A stretch of DNA of 63,392 bases, taken from contig JAVBYI010000003.1 in the NCBI GenBank assembly GCA_030824115.1, positions 1 to 63,392 of the forward strand, written 5' to 3'. This stretch comes from Rhodocyclaceae bacterium. Lineage in GTDB: Bacteria > Pseudomonadota > Gammaproteobacteria > Burkholderiales > Rhodocyclaceae. The notes under the pieces were generated by a model. It worked only from the letters and a program-made list of their open reading frames with translations. It was not told the DNA's origin and did no database searches. The translations under genes and the position numbers were made by a program. Below, one piece after another: positions 51,155-60,296 of this stretch; within the stretch, counting starts at the first letter, position 1; every line of letters starts with the position of its first letter.

Positions 51155-54139
51155 TTAGCTACTCTGTGCGCCGGGAAGGCTTGACAACTGTTGGGATAAA
51201 TAACTGGAGGTCTGATTCATGCTGGCAATCAAGGTGTCCAGAGAAGAGAACTGGCGCTTGTAACGTTCTTCGACTTGCACCAGGCGCCGCGAAAGGGCAT
51301 CGCGCCGCTTTTCCAGCGTATCGATGGATGACTCCAGACCATTGGTTGCCGCAGCAATGGTTCCTTTGCTTGCCAACATGCCATCAGTGAGCGTCTTGGT
51401 GGTTTTGCCAAAAGATGCGGCCAGATGAGCTACGGCATCATAGTCACTGCTGGCGGCCGAGCTTAGTTTGGTCGAGTTGAAAACGAGCGAACCATCTTGC
51501 TGGAATTCAAGGCCAATATCGGACAGACGCTTGATGCTCGTGCTTGTCAGCCCCTGTGGGGCGGATTGCAGCGCATTGCGAATGGAATATGAAACCTGAC
51601 GCAGTGTCGAGTTACCGAGCAGCGGCCCTCCTTTTTTGGTGGCCTCGTCATATTTCCCCAGGTCCTTGATGGATTTATTCAGGTCGTTGTAGGCCTTGAC
51701 GATGCTGGTCAATGTGGCACTCAGGGCAGCCGTTTTGTCCTGGCTGACCGTCAATGTGGTGGCGGTGGTGGAAACACCCGTCAAATTGAGGGTGACCCCC
51801 TGTAGCGCTTCAGTGATTGTGTTCGAATCACTGTTGATCGTGACGCCATTGAGCTTGATGATTGAACCTTGCGCTGCTTGACCACCATCGGCGGTCGCCT
51901 GGGAAAAATCACCAGTGCCACTTCCTGGATCGAAGTTCAGGCCATCGATGCCCGTCAGCGTGATTTGGCCATCTGTACCGATGGTGTTACTGGTCAGAAC
52001 GAGCCGGGTATCCGAACTGCTGACGGTGACCAGCGTGGCGGTGACACCATAAGAGCCGGCGTTGATCGCATTCTTGACGCCTTCCAGCGTGTTGTTCGCA
52101 CTGCTGATCGTGATGTTGCGTGGCGTGCCGTCGCCGAGCTTCAGCGTCAGGGTGCCTGTGCCGACAGTGGCATTGGCGCTGGCATATCCCTGGGCAGCAA
52201 GGCCGCCATCGGCGGTTGCCTCGGAAAGATCCTTGGTGGTGGTGTTGAACTCGAAACCCGCCAACCCGGAAACGGTCAGCGCACCATCCCGGCCTGCGGT
52301 ATTGCTTTTTAGTACCAGACGCACCCCCAGCCCATCATTGACGATGCTGGCGGTGGCGCCGAGGTCGGCGTTGTTGATCGCATCGCGAAGACCGGAGAGG
52401 GTGTTGTTGCTACCGTCGATGGTGATGTCGGTCGCAGTACCACCACCAATGGCAATCGAGATCGTGCCTTGTGCGATGGTATCGGCACTACTTGAGTAGC
52501 CGTGTGCGCTTTGTGTGGTGGATAAGCCACTGACAAAGGCTGAAAGGTTGCCGCCATCTGAAACAGTTAGTTCGCCTTGCGTGCCGGCGATACCACTGGT
52601 CAATTGCAACTGCCCATTGACGACGCTGGCCGTTACGCCTGTATTGGTACCCTCGTTGTTGATCAAATCCTTCAACTGCTCAATCGTGGTACCGGCCGTG
52701 ACGGCAACCGTGAATCCCGGGTTGCTGCCGATGGCAATGTTGAGACTGCCATCGCTACCGTCGGTCACGTCATCATTGGTGGCATAGGACGACGAACTCT
52801 GGATCTGCGCTCTCGGGCTGGCGGTGGTGATCTGGTGTGCCTGTGTCGCTGGCGTGGTGATGCGGTGCGTGGTCGCAAGTTGCATCACCTGTAGTGAGTA
52901 GCTGCCGCTGACAGCCGAGGAGGAGACGGTTGCAGAGGCGGCAGCAGTGTCGCCGACAGTGCCCTTGAAGGTGCGGAATTTGGCCGATGCCTGTTCAGCA
53001 AACGTGCTGCCCTGGCTACGCGCGACGGTCAGGGTGGTGGCGCCACTGGTACCGCCTGTCAGCCTCAGGGTGACATCGGATATGGCTGATGTGATCGTAT
53101 TCGAACTGTAGTTTGACGTGACGCCATCCAGCTTGATGATGGCATCCTGGGCGAGTTGTCCGCCGTTGATGGAGGATTGGGAGAGGGTGCCGGTTCCCGT
53201 TGTGCCATCGAAATCGAAACCACTTAATCCACTGGTGGTGATGACATTGTCTTCCCCTGTACTTTTGGATGTCAGCACGAGGCGGATATTGTTGGCACTC
53301 ACCGTCACCAGCTCTGCCGTGACACCAGCGCCTGCACTGTTGATTGCGTCTTTGAGCCCGCTCAGCGTTGTGCCGCCGCCAATCACCACCTGTTTGGCTG
53401 TGCCGCTGCCGACCTGGATGTTGAGTGTGCCGGCGCTAACGATGTCTGTCGCGCTGTTGTAGCCGGAGGCAGCCCGGCCACCCACGGCTGAGTTTTCGGA
53501 CAAACTGCCTGAGCTACCATCAAAATCGAAATCCGTCAGGCCTGAAGTCGTCATTTCGCCTGCAGCGCCGATGGTATCGCTGGTGATGACCAGCCTTACG
53601 TTGCCACCATCCGGCACGATGTCGGCCGATACACCGGCCCCGGCTGCGTTGATGGCATTCTTCAGGCCCGTCAGTGTGGCATTGCCGGCGTTGATGGTGA
53701 TGGGTACGGAAGCGCCGCCGCCAACGGAGAGATTGAGCGTGCCCTGCGCAATGGCAGAGAATGCATTGGCATAGGCGCCAGACGCGAGCTTATGCGATTG
53801 CGCCACGGTGGCCACCTTGTGTGCCGCCGCCAGTTGATCGACTTCAAGCTGATAAGAGCCGGTTGCTGCATTGGAACCTGCGGTAACAAACGCCGCCGAG
53901 GTATTGCCAATCGTGGCTGTGATGACAGGGGTGGTGCTACCTGTCGGTACCAAGCTGGCAAGGGCGGTGTTAAGCGCCGAGACCGAACCCTTCAGCGTGC
54001 CGAAAGCGGAAATCTTCGACTGATAACTTGCTTCCTTGACATTCAACTGGTTCAGGGGCATTGCCTCGACAGACATCAGCTTGGTGATGATGCTGTTGAT
54101 GTCGAGTCCTGAACCGATACCTGGGGATGAGATGGCCAT
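51155..54139 (-). CDS. fliD: filament cap protein FliD (HAP2), internally duplicated
   Basis: Forms the cap under which flagellin folds. ATG 54139 starts M-A-I-S-S-P-G-I-G-S-G-L-D-I-N-S-I-I, the family N-terminus; SD TGGAGG precedes it. At 994 residues it is about twice a normal FliD. The middle contains five flagellin-IN-like modules (near 133-225, 237-328, 465-545, 558-648 and 662-755). Two larger blocks each run from a G-S-Y-x-L-x-V-x-Q-L-A segment (94 and 412) through IN modules to an I-I-K-L-x-G-V-T segment (334 and 760). This points to internal duplication. The C-terminal coiled-coil region is normal. Confidence 0.93.
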   Translation of the reverse strand: MAISSPGIGSGLDINSIITKLMSVEAMPLNQLNVKEASYQSKISAFGTLKGSVSALNTALASLVPTGSTTPVITATIGNTSAAFVTAGSNAATGSYQLEVDQLAAAHKVATVAQSHKLASGAYANAFSAIAQGTLNLSVGGGASVPITINAGNATLTGLKNAINAAGAGVSADIVPDGGNVRLVITSDTIGAAGEMTTSGLTDFDFDGSSGSLSENSAVGGRAASGYNSATDIVSAGTLNIQVGSGTAKQVVIGGGTTLSGLKDAINSAGAGVTAELVTVSANNIRLVLTSKSTGEDNVITTSGLSGFDFDGTTGTGTLSQSSINGGQLAQDAIIKLDGVTSNYSSNTITSAISDVTLRLTGGTSGATTLTVARSQGSTFAEQASAKFRTFKGTVGDTAAASATVSSSAVSGSYSLQVMQLATTHRITTPATQAHQITTASPRAQIQSSSSYATNDDVTDGSDGSLNIAIGSNPGFTVAVTAGTTIEQLKDLINNEGTNTGVTASVVNGQLQLTSGIAGTQGELTVSDGGNLSAFVSGLSTTQSAHGYSSSADTIAQGTISIAIGGGTATDITIDGSNNTLSGLRDAINNADLGATASIVNDGLGVRLVLKSNTAGRDGALTVSGLAGFEFNTTTKDLSEATADGGLAAQGYASANATVGTGTLTLKLGDGTPRNITISSANNTLEGVKNAINAGSYGVTATLVTVSSSDTRLVLTSNTIGTDGQITLTGIDGLNFDPGSGTGDFSQATADGGQAAQGSIIKLNGVTINSDSNTITEALQGVTLNLTGVSTTATTLTVSQDKTAALSATLTSIVKAYNDLNKSIKDLGKYDEATKKGGPLLGNSTLRQVSYSIRNALQSAPQGLTSTSIKRLSDIGLEFQQDGSLVFNSTKLSSAASSDYDAVAHLAASFGKTTKTLTDGMLASKGTIAAATNGLESSIDTLEKRRDALSRRLVQVEERYKRQFSSLDTLIASMNQTSSYLSQQLSSLPGAQSS

Positions 54140-54174
54140 GATATGTACCTCCAAAAGCTGGAGCCGATAACTAT

Positions 54175-54201
54175 TCTACGGCTTCGTTCGGTAATGCTTT
54201 A
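54175..54201 (-). promoter_or_regulatory. sigma-28 (FliA) promoter of fliD operon
   Basis: On the minus strand TAAAGCAT and GCCGTAGA stand 11 bp apart (6 and 5 of 8 matches). The start site would be about 25 bp before the fliD ATG. It is weaker than the flgM and flgK sites. Confidence 0.55.
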
Positions 54202-54278
54202 GCAAAAGGCGGGCCAGAAAAGACAAGGGCCGGTGATTCGAAAATCAACGGCCCCTATGTGGTCTTTACGTTATGTCT

Positions 54279-54650
54279 TTAGACTTGCTGCCTTAGCAAC
54301 ATTCCTTGCATGCGATCCAGCGATTTGGCAAGCTCGACCAGTTCTTCCGACGGAATCTGACGAATCAGTTCGCCGGTTTGATGGTCGGTCACACGAACAA
54401 TTGTCTGTCCGGTTTCGTCGTCAATGCTGAACTGCAGATTATTTGCGGCCGTTTGGCTCATCGACTTGCGCATCTGCTCTACGGCTTCCTTGATCTGCTC
54501 ACGGGATGGTTGCTCAGGCGGCGGACTGGCTTGTGGGAGTTCAGCAGGTACGGCTGCCCGCTGCGGCGCCACCGGCCGGGGTGTTGCACCCTGGCTGGGG
54601 GCCGGCTGGGGAGCTGCCCCACCGAAGTTCCCTAGATTTTGAACGGCCAT
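54279..54650 (-). CDS. flaG: FlaG-family protein
   Basis: Small filament-associated protein found beside flagellin and fliD; in some species it limits filament length. The 123-residue product has a Pro/Ala/Gln-rich N-terminal part (about 10-50), then a FlaG domain with L-Q-F-S-I-D-D-E-T-G-Q-T-I-V-R-V and Q-I-P-S-E-E-L-V-E-L. It lies between the second flagellin and fliD on the same strand. Confidence 0.93.
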   Translation of the reverse strand: MAVQNLGNFGGAAPQPAPSQGATPRPVAPQRAAVPAELPQASPPPEQPSREQIKEAVEQMRKSMSQTAANNLQFSIDDETGQTIVRVTDHQTGELIRQIPSEELVELAKSLDRMQGMLLRQQV

Positions 54651-54723
54651 TTTCTGCTCCTTGCCTGTTGCCGCCGATCATTACTGGAATGACCGACGGC
54701 TGTTAGCGTACCTTATCCCTTGA

Positions 54724-56451
54724 TCAACCGCGCAGCAGGGTCAGAACTTGCTGGGGCAGGGCATTCGCTTGCGAGAGCATCGCGATACCAGCCTGTTGCA
54801 GGATCTGCGCACGGGTGAGCTTGGCAGTTTCTTCGGCGAAGTCGGCATCCTTGATGCGCGAACGTGATGCGCTGAGGTTTTCCGACGTCGTTTGCAAGTT
54901 GGTGATGGTGTTTTCGAAGCGGTTTTGCAAGGCACCGTAACGAGCACGCTGGCTGTTGATCGAGGCGAGAGCGGAATCGACGATGGCCATCGTGCGCAGG
55001 GCTGAATCGTAGGTCGAGACATCCACTGCACTGGTATCTTGCAGTTTGCCACCGTAGGTGCCCGCAGCCGCCACGCCGTCACCAGCGTGGAAGATGTTGC
55101 CTGCTTGAGCGGTGGTGATGCCGAACGAAGAGTCCGAATCAAACACCACGCGACCGGTGATCCACGAACCGGAACCAGCTGAATCCTCCCATGTATCACC
55201 TGCAGCGGGGTCTTGTGCAGCCAGTGTGTCGGACAGGAAGGCTACTGTGCCAGTATTGCCGTCGATGGCGCTGATATCGGTGGTGGCAACAGACAGTGAA
55301 GAAGCATCGGCGTTGGTGGCAGCCGAGAAGTTGATGATACGCAGGTCGGTGCCCTGTTCGTTGGTCAGCTTGAGTGAGTAACCACCGCTGTCAGACTTGA
55401 CGATTTCGGCGGAGAAACCGGTACGGCCAGCCTTGTCGTTGAAGGCCTGGGCAGCAGAGGTCAGTTGATCAACCGAGTTGACCGCTGCCGTGCCGTCGAT
55501 ACCACCAGTGGAGAAGGAAATGGTTTCATACTGAGCGGGTTGCGTGCCACCAGTGGCGTCGGCAAAGTCGGTACCGATCAGGAAGGTGTAGGAGGAATTC
55601 TGGTTGAACTCTGCACCGACACCAGCGGCCGTACCTGAACCATCGTCACCAAGGATGACTTGGGTGATTGCGCTGGCCTTGACACCACTATTGACAGCAT
55701 TGACAGCCGCCGCGATATCGCGGGCGCTGGCACCGGCACTGTAGGTGACGTCGAAGTTACCACCCGAGGTGGTGACAACGAATTCGGACGTGGCTGCTGC
55801 GGAGATGATGGAAATATCCGTGTTTTGCTGTTGGGCGAGGAGAACGTCGCCGAAAGCGTCGCCGGCCTGACCATCGGTACCGACGGTCATGTCGCCCACA
55901 CCACCTTGAGTGTAAGCAGCCAAGCCACCGATACGGTAGTTGCCGTAGGCCGAAGTCTGGAAGTTGCCCGACGAAGCGACGATGGTCTGGTTGGCATTGG
56001 CGCCGACCTGGAAGTTGGCCGAGGTGAAAGTGCCATCCAGCAGTTTCTTGCCGTTGAATTCGGTCGAGGTGGCGATGCGCTGAAGTTCTTGCGAGAGCTG
56101 CTGAACTTCAGAGTTGATGGCGGAACGGTCGCCAGCAGAGTTCGTGGCGTTGGCAGCTTGCACGGCCAGTTCGCGAATACGCTGCAGGATGTCACCGGAG
56201 GACTGGAGGGCGCCTTCAGCGACCTGCGCCAGGGAGATACCATCGTTGGCGTTGCGGCGGGCTTGATCGAGGCCGCGAATCTGTGCGGAGAAACGCTCGG
56301 AAATGGCGAGACCAGCAGCATCGTCTTTCGCGCTGTTGATGCGCATGCCGGAAGAGAGGCGCTGCAGGGAAACCGACAGCATGCTCTGCGAATTATTGAG
56401 GTTCCGCTGCGAGGTCAGTGAGGGAACGTTGGTGTTGATGACTTGCGGCAT
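54724..56451 (-). CDS. fliC: flagellin (FliA-controlled copy)
   Basis: Filament subunit of 575 residues. The N-terminal helix region has [15 protein letters not shown] and [14 protein letters not shown]. The C-terminal part has [21 protein letters not shown] and ends L-T-L-L-R-G. The middle (about 180-450) is variable. A strong sigma-28 promoter lies 73 bp upstream. A second flagellin gene lies 349 bp further upstream on the same strand; the two differ mainly in the middle. Confidence 0.97.
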   Translation of the reverse strand: MPQVINTNVPSLTSQRNLNNSQSMLSVSLQRLSSGMRINSAKDDAAGLAISERFSAQIRGLDQARRNANDGISLAQVAEGALQSSGDILQRIRELAVQAANATNSAGDRSAINSEVQQLSQELQRIATSTEFNGKKLLDGTFTSANFQVGANANQTIVASSGNFQTSAYGNYRIGGLAAYTQGGVGDMTVGTDGQAGDAFGDVLLAQQQNTDISIISAAATSEFVVTTSGGNFDVTYSAGASARDIAAAVNAVNSGVKASAITQVILGDDGSGTAAGVGAEFNQNSSYTFLIGTDFADATGGTQPAQYETISFSTGGIDGTAAVNSVDQLTSAAQAFNDKAGRTGFSAEIVKSDSGGYSLKLTNEQGTDLRIINFSAATNADASSLSVATTDISAIDGNTGTVAFLSDTLAAQDPAAGDTWEDSAGSGSWITGRVVFDSDSSFGITTAQAGNIFHAGDGVAAAGTYGGKLQDTSAVDVSTYDSALRTMAIVDSALASINSQRARYGALQNRFENTITNLQTTSENLSASRSRIKDADFAEETAKLTRAQILQQAGIAMLSQANALPQQVLTLLRG

Positions 56452-56523
56452 GATGATCTCCTGAAAGAATTTCTCAACGCCTGGGGTTTATCCAGGCTCC
56501 GAGCGTTTGTGCTCTTGGATCAT

Positions 56524-56550
56524 TTATCGACCCCCGCACATCTTTCTTTA
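56524..56550 (-). promoter_or_regulatory. sigma-28 (FliA) promoter of the 54724-56451 flagellin
   Basis: On the minus strand TAAAGAAA and GTCGATAA stand 11 bp apart; the halves match the consensus at 6 and 7 of 8. It is the best FliA site in the window. The start site would be near 56516, giving a leader of about 65 bases. Confidence 0.85.
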
Positions 56551-56563
56551 GGAAGAAATCGTT

Positions 56564-56588
56564 AAAAGTCGGCGCTGGCAGGACGGCA
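56564..56588 (+). repeat. 25-bp interspersed repeat, copy 12 (upstream of flagellin promoter)
   Basis: Forward copy with central bases AGG, 13 bp upstream of the flagellin sigma-28 -35 element. Confidence 0.92.
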
Positions 56589-56608
56589 TAACACAATGAA
56601 TATTAAAT

Positions 56609-56640
56609 GAAAAACGGCCACCTTTTTGAGGGTGACCGTT
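56609..56640 (-). terminator. second terminator hairpin between flagellins
   Basis: AACGGTCACC and GGTGGCCGTT on the minus strand pair with one G-T wobble and are followed by TTTTT. The arm sequence is nearly the same as in the hairpin at 56745-56776. Confidence 0.75.
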
Positions 56641-56744
56641 CATTAACGGCGTCGCTGAAGTGAACTTTAGGGATATTTGTTATATCGTTTTTTCTGTTGA
56701 AGCCAAGCCGATTTCAAGCAGGGTTGCGGCAATTTTCAGATCAA

Positions 56745-56776
56745 GAAAAAACGGCCACCTGCTGAGGGTGGCCGTT
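56745..56776 (-). terminator. rho-independent terminator of the first flagellin gene
   Basis: On the minus strand AACGGCCACC and GGTGGCCGTT form a perfect 10-bp stem with a short loop, followed by TTTTTTC. It lies 25 bp after the stop of the 56801-58483 flagellin. Confidence 0.9.
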
Positions 56777-56800
56777 CGCGGGTTGGCGTTTGGAGTGACC

Positions 56801-58483
56801 TTACTGACGCAGCAGCGACAATACGTTTTGCGGGATGGTGTTGGCTTGCGCCAGCATCGCCGTACCCGCTTGTTGCAGAATCTGGGCACGCGTGAGCATG
56901 GCGGTTTCCATCGCAAAGTCAGCATCGCGAATGCGTGAGCGTGAAGCAGAGAGGTTTTCTGCCGTGGTCTCCAGGTTCGAGATCGTGCTTTCGAAGCGGG
57001 CTTGCAGTGCGCCGTAGCGGGCACGCTGACTGCTGACCGATGCAATTGCTGAATCAACGATGGCCAGCGTGCGCAGTGCAGCATCGTAGGTCGAGATATC
57101 GGCTTTGTCGGTCGCTTGCAATTGTCCTGCGGCAACGACTGCAGCGCCAGTGATTGTGCCGTTGTCTGAGAAGTAGTCTGTACCGACAGTGGTCGTGACC
57201 GAGAAGGCGCGGTCGGAGTCCAGGATGATCTGGCCAGAGATCCAGTAGGCATCTGCTTGCGTCCAGACGTTGGTTGTTGCAGATTCGGCGAGTGTATAAG
57301 CCGTAGCAGCGGCCGTTGTCGTTGCGGTATTGCCGTCGACAACGGCAGCATCTTCAATGACGACAGCAGCACCGGTGCCGGATACGTTGTTAATCCGCAA
57401 GTCCTTGCCAGCTTCATTCGTCAGTTGGATGCCGAAGCCGCCATTGTCAGTCTTGACAATATTGGCCGTGAAGCCGGTCTTGCCGGAGGCATCGTTGAAC
57501 GCCTGTACGGCCGAGTTCAATTGATCGGTACTGTTGGCGGGTGCGGTTGGTGCTGTGACGGCACCGCCAATGGTGAAGGAAACCGTGATGTAGGAACTGG
57601 GTGCGTTGGTGGCCGTTTTGTCGGCGGTATCGGTCGCCAGTTGGAACGAGTAGCTCAAGCCTTGCTGGAAGCCTGCCGTGCCAGCCGGGGCACCACCGTC
57701 GTCGGCACCAAGGACCATCGTTGTGACAGCAGAGGCCCGCACGCCGGTTTGCGCGCGATTGATCAGGTTGGCGACGTCTTCGGCACTGGCGTTAGCCGGG
57801 TAGGGCACGGTAAAACTACCTGCACCGCTTGAAATGTTCAGGTCGTCTCCGGCGATACCGTTGGGCTGGCCCGCAGCGCTGACGCGAGTCTTGATTGCTT
57901 CAGCGGTGGAGCCGACGGTCAGATCACCGTAGCTATTCTCTTTGAAGGCAGCCAGTGAGCCGATGCGATAGTTGCCGTAGGCAGCGGTCTGGAAGTTGGC
58001 TGAGGTTGCCGTAATGGATTGGTTGGCATTGGCGCCGACCTGAAACTGGGCCGAGGTGAATGAGCCATCCAGCAGTTTCTGTCCGTTGAATTCGGTGGTG
58101 GCCGAAATCCGCTGCAGTTCCTGCGTGAGTTGCTGAACTTCGGAGTTCAGTGCCGCACGGTCGCCCACGGAGTTGGTTGCGTTGGCTGATTGCACGGCCA
58201 GTTCGCGAATTCGCTGCAGGATGTCGCCGCTCGATTGCAGTGCACCTTCTGCGACCTGCGCGAGCGAAATGCCGTCGTTGGCATTTCGGCGGGCTTGATT
58301 CAGGCCACGAATCTGTGTGGTGAAGCGTTCCGAAATCGCCAGGCCGGCAGCGTCATCCTTGGCGCTGTTGATGCGCAGGCCGGAAGAGAGGCGCTGAAGC
58401 GAGATACCCAAGTCCGCCTGGGATCGAGTGAGGTTGCGCTGTGCATTCAGCGAGGCAACGTTGGTGTTAATGATTTGCGGCAT
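56801..58483 (-). CDS. fliC: flagellin (sigma-54-type copy)
   Basis: Filament subunit of 560 residues. The N-terminal region has [15 protein letters not shown] and the C-terminal part [21 protein letters not shown], ending V-L-S-L-L-R-Q. The middle (about 185-430) is variable. SD AAGGAG precedes the ATG. Its upstream DNA has an excellent sigma-54 site and no convincing sigma-28 site, unlike its paralogue. A terminator follows, so the two flagellins are separate units. Confidence 0.97.
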   Translation of the reverse strand: MPQIINTNVASLNAQRNLTRSQADLGISLQRLSSGLRINSAKDDAAGLAISERFTTQIRGLNQARRNANDGISLAQVAEGALQSSGDILQRIRELAVQSANATNSVGDRAALNSEVQQLTQELQRISATTEFNGQKLLDGSFTSAQFQVGANANQSITATSANFQTAAYGNYRIGSLAAFKENSYGDLTVGSTAEAIKTRVSAAGQPNGIAGDDLNISSGAGSFTVPYPANASAEDVANLINRAQTGVRASAVTTMVLGADDGGAPAGTAGFQQGLSYSFQLATDTADKTATNAPSSYITVSFTIGGAVTAPTAPANSTDQLNSAVQAFNDASGKTGFTANIVKTDNGGFGIQLTNEAGKDLRINNVSGTGAAVVIEDAAVVDGNTATTTAAATAYTLAESATTNVWTQADAYWISGQIILDSDRAFSVTTTVGTDYFSDNGTITGAAVVAAGQLQATDKADISTYDAALRTLAIVDSAIASVSSQRARYGALQARFESTISNLETTAENLSASRSRIRDADFAMETAMLTRAQILQQAGTAMLAQANTIPQNVLSLLRQ

Positions 58484-58576
58484 TTGTTTTCTCCTTCAAT
58501 CGCATTCAGGGGCGATTCCGATCCCACAGAACCCATGCAAGCTCAATAGAGTTAATGCTTGCCTTGCCGGACTAAT

Positions 58577-58593
58577 AGCAACGGGTGTGCCAG
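58577..58593 (-). promoter_or_regulatory. sigma-54 promoter of the 56801-58483 flagellin
   Basis: On the minus strand CTGGCACACCCGTTGCT matches TGGCAC-N5-TTGC exactly. The start site would be about 84 bp before the flagellin ATG. Confidence 0.85.
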
Positions 58594-58720
58594 CAATGAA
58601 ATGGGCCTGTATATGGCTGTATTTCCTGCGGTTGAATCTGTTCAAGCGTGACCAGTGCTTGTCGTTAATGGATTTGAGGGTGTTTGGATTCGGTTGCCGG
58701 CAATAAGTGACCATCATGTG

Positions 58721-58733
58721 GGCAAAACTTGCC
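58721..58733. repeat. GGCAA-N3-TTGCC palindrome before the efflux gene
   Basis: GGCAAAACTTGCC, 127 bp before the efflux gene; TTGCCGGCAA lies 18 bp to its left. Confidence 0.55.
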
Positions 58734-58859
58734 GTCCGGTTTCTGTGCCTGTTGATCATCCGGGCAGTTGGGTGCTGAAATGCGTTTTCGGCCACCTTTT
58801 CCAGCGAAGAACTTGCCTGTCAGCGCGTGAAAATACGTCCCTGATCATCAGGGGACGTC

Positions 58860-60278
58860 GTGCGTCTGTTTTGCGGCATGGGAATATCACTCTTCCAACA
58901 GGGGTTCCGCTATCTGGTCTGTGGCTTGGTGTTTGCCGGCTGTGCAGAGACTTATGTACGTCCAGCGGCTCCGGTTCCACAAGCATGGCCTGAAGGCGTT
59001 TCAACAGCGGGCAATCGTTTGGCCGCTGAAACCGACTGGCGAGCCTTTTTTCCAGATGTACGCTTGCAGGCATTGATCGAGACGGCACTTGAGCACAATC
59101 GCGATTTACGCATCGCAACAGCCAGAATCGAGGAAGCGAGGGCGATTCATGGGATCGCAAAAGCCGAGCAAATGCCTATGCTTGGAATTCGCGGTGATCT
59201 GGAGTCGGAGCTGACCCCCCGCAGTGTGACCGGGAGTGGGCAGGCACTGGAAACGCGGCGCTACGATCTCGGGATTTCTGTCGTTTCCTTTGAACTTGAT
59301 TTCTGGGGGCGGTTGAGCGGGCTGGCTGAGGCAGCGCGTGCCAGTTATCTCGCCACGGAGGAAGCGAGACGCTCCGTGCGCCTGACACTCATTTCAGAGG
59401 TAGCCATTGCCTATTTTTCGTTGCTTGAGGTTGATGAGCGACTTGCCATTTCGCGTGCGGCACTCGAATCATTGGAGCAGTCGCAGGCGTTGGTCAAACT
59501 GGCAAAGGAGGCTGGCTATGCTTCAGCATTCGATAACTTTCAGGCAACCAGTGCGGTTGAAACTGCGCGTGCCGGTTTGGCGACGCTGCAGCGTGATCGT
59601 GCTGCAGCTGCAAACTATCTGCAATTTATCGTGGGTCACCCACAAGACCCGTTGCCTAAAGGGAATACCCTGGCCCAACAGGCGTTAGTGAGTGACTTGG
59701 CTGCCGGGTTGCCAGCAGATATTCTGGTTGCCCGGCCGGATGTACTGGCTGCAGAACAGCGGCTGATTGCGGCGCACGCAAATATCGGCGCTGCGCGTGC
59801 GGCTTTCTTGCCCAAGATATTGCTCACCGGTTTATTCGGGACGGCTAGCAAAGCGCTGACCGGTCTGTTTTCGGCAGGTAGCAAGGCATGGTCATTCACG
59901 CCGTCACTTTCACTCCCCTTGTTCGATGGCGGTCGTTTGGCTGGCAACACTGATATTGCCGAGGCGCGGAAGGTGGTTGCTGTTGCGGAATACGAAAAGA
60001 CGATTCAGCAGGCTTTCTGGGAAGCTTCAAATCTGTTGTCCGCCAGAGATGCCTTCGTGGAACAGTTACGTTCTGCCGAGGCCAATGTGAAGATTTTTGA
60101 GGAGCGCTATCAAGTGGCACAACATCTCTTCAAGGGGGGGCAGATCAGCTACCTTAATGTTCTGGATGCACAACGTGAGTACTTTGCGATGCAGCAGACG
60201 GTTGTACAGGTTCGCCGCGCCCAGCTTACTGCCACAGCCCAGCTTTACAAGGCGCTTGGCGGCGGTGGGGGGGCGTGA
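58860..60278 (+). CDS. outer membrane efflux lipoprotein (NodT/OprM family), orphan
   Basis: Outer-membrane channel of the kind used by tripartite RND pumps. From GTG 58860 it has 472 residues; ATG 58878 is an alternative start. The signal peptide ends in F-A-G-C (Cys28), so it is a lipoprotein. The two-fold repeated OEP domain is visible, with A-E-T-D-W-R-A-F-F and R-P-D-V-L-A-A-E-Q-R-L-I-A-A-H-A-N-I-G-A-A-R-A-A-F-L-P near the middle. No pump or periplasmic adaptor gene lies beside it, so its partner must be elsewhere. It marks the end of the flagellar cluster. Confidence 0.93.
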   Translation: MRLFCGMGISLFQQGFRYLVCGLVFAGCAETYVRPAAPVPQAWPEGVSTAGNRLAAETDWRAFFPDVRLQALIETALEHNRDLRIATARIEEARAIHGIAKAEQMPMLGIRGDLESELTPRSVTGSGQALETRRYDLGISVVSFELDFWGRLSGLAEAARASYLATEEARRSVRLTLISEVAIAYFSLLEVDERLAISRAALESLEQSQALVKLAKEAGYASAFDNFQATSAVETARAGLATLQRDRAAAANYLQFIVGHPQDPLPKGNTLAQQALVSDLAAGLPADILVARPDVLAAEQRLIAAHANIGAARAAFLPKILLTGLFGTASKALTGLFSAGSKAWSFTPSLSLPLFDGGRLAGNTDIAEARKVVAVAEYEKTIQQAFWEASNLLSARDAFVEQLRSAEANVKIFEERYQVAQHLFKGGQISYLNVLDAQREYFAMQQTVVQVRRAQLTATAQLYKALGGGGGA

Positions 60279-60296
60279 TAAACGAGTCGATCGCCT

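Larger units (their letters stand above)
56452..56800. other. 349-bp gap between the two flagellin genes
   Basis: No gene is seen. The gap holds, from fliC at the left, a leader, a sigma-28 promoter, copy 12 of the 25-bp repeat, and two near-identical terminator hairpins about 136 bp apart. Confidence 0.8.
58484..58859. other. 376-bp gap between flagellin and efflux gene
   Basis: No gene is seen. The left part holds the flagellin leader and sigma-54 promoter. The right part holds palindromes TTGCCGGCAA (58694-58703) and GGCAAAACTTGCC (58721-58733). No clear promoter is seen for the efflux gene that starts at its right edge. Confidence 0.7.

Noticed and set aside
54163..54170. Exact GCCGATAA on the plus strand upstream of fliD
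   Set aside because: It faces away from fliD, has no -35 match at the required distance, and no gene lies downstream on that strand.
56564..56588. The 25-bp repeat as a sigma-28 promoter (TAAA followed 15 bases later by GACGGCATAA)
   Set aside because: The -10 half does not match GCCGATAA without an inserted base, and most copies lie inside genes in both directions, so promoter function cannot explain the family.
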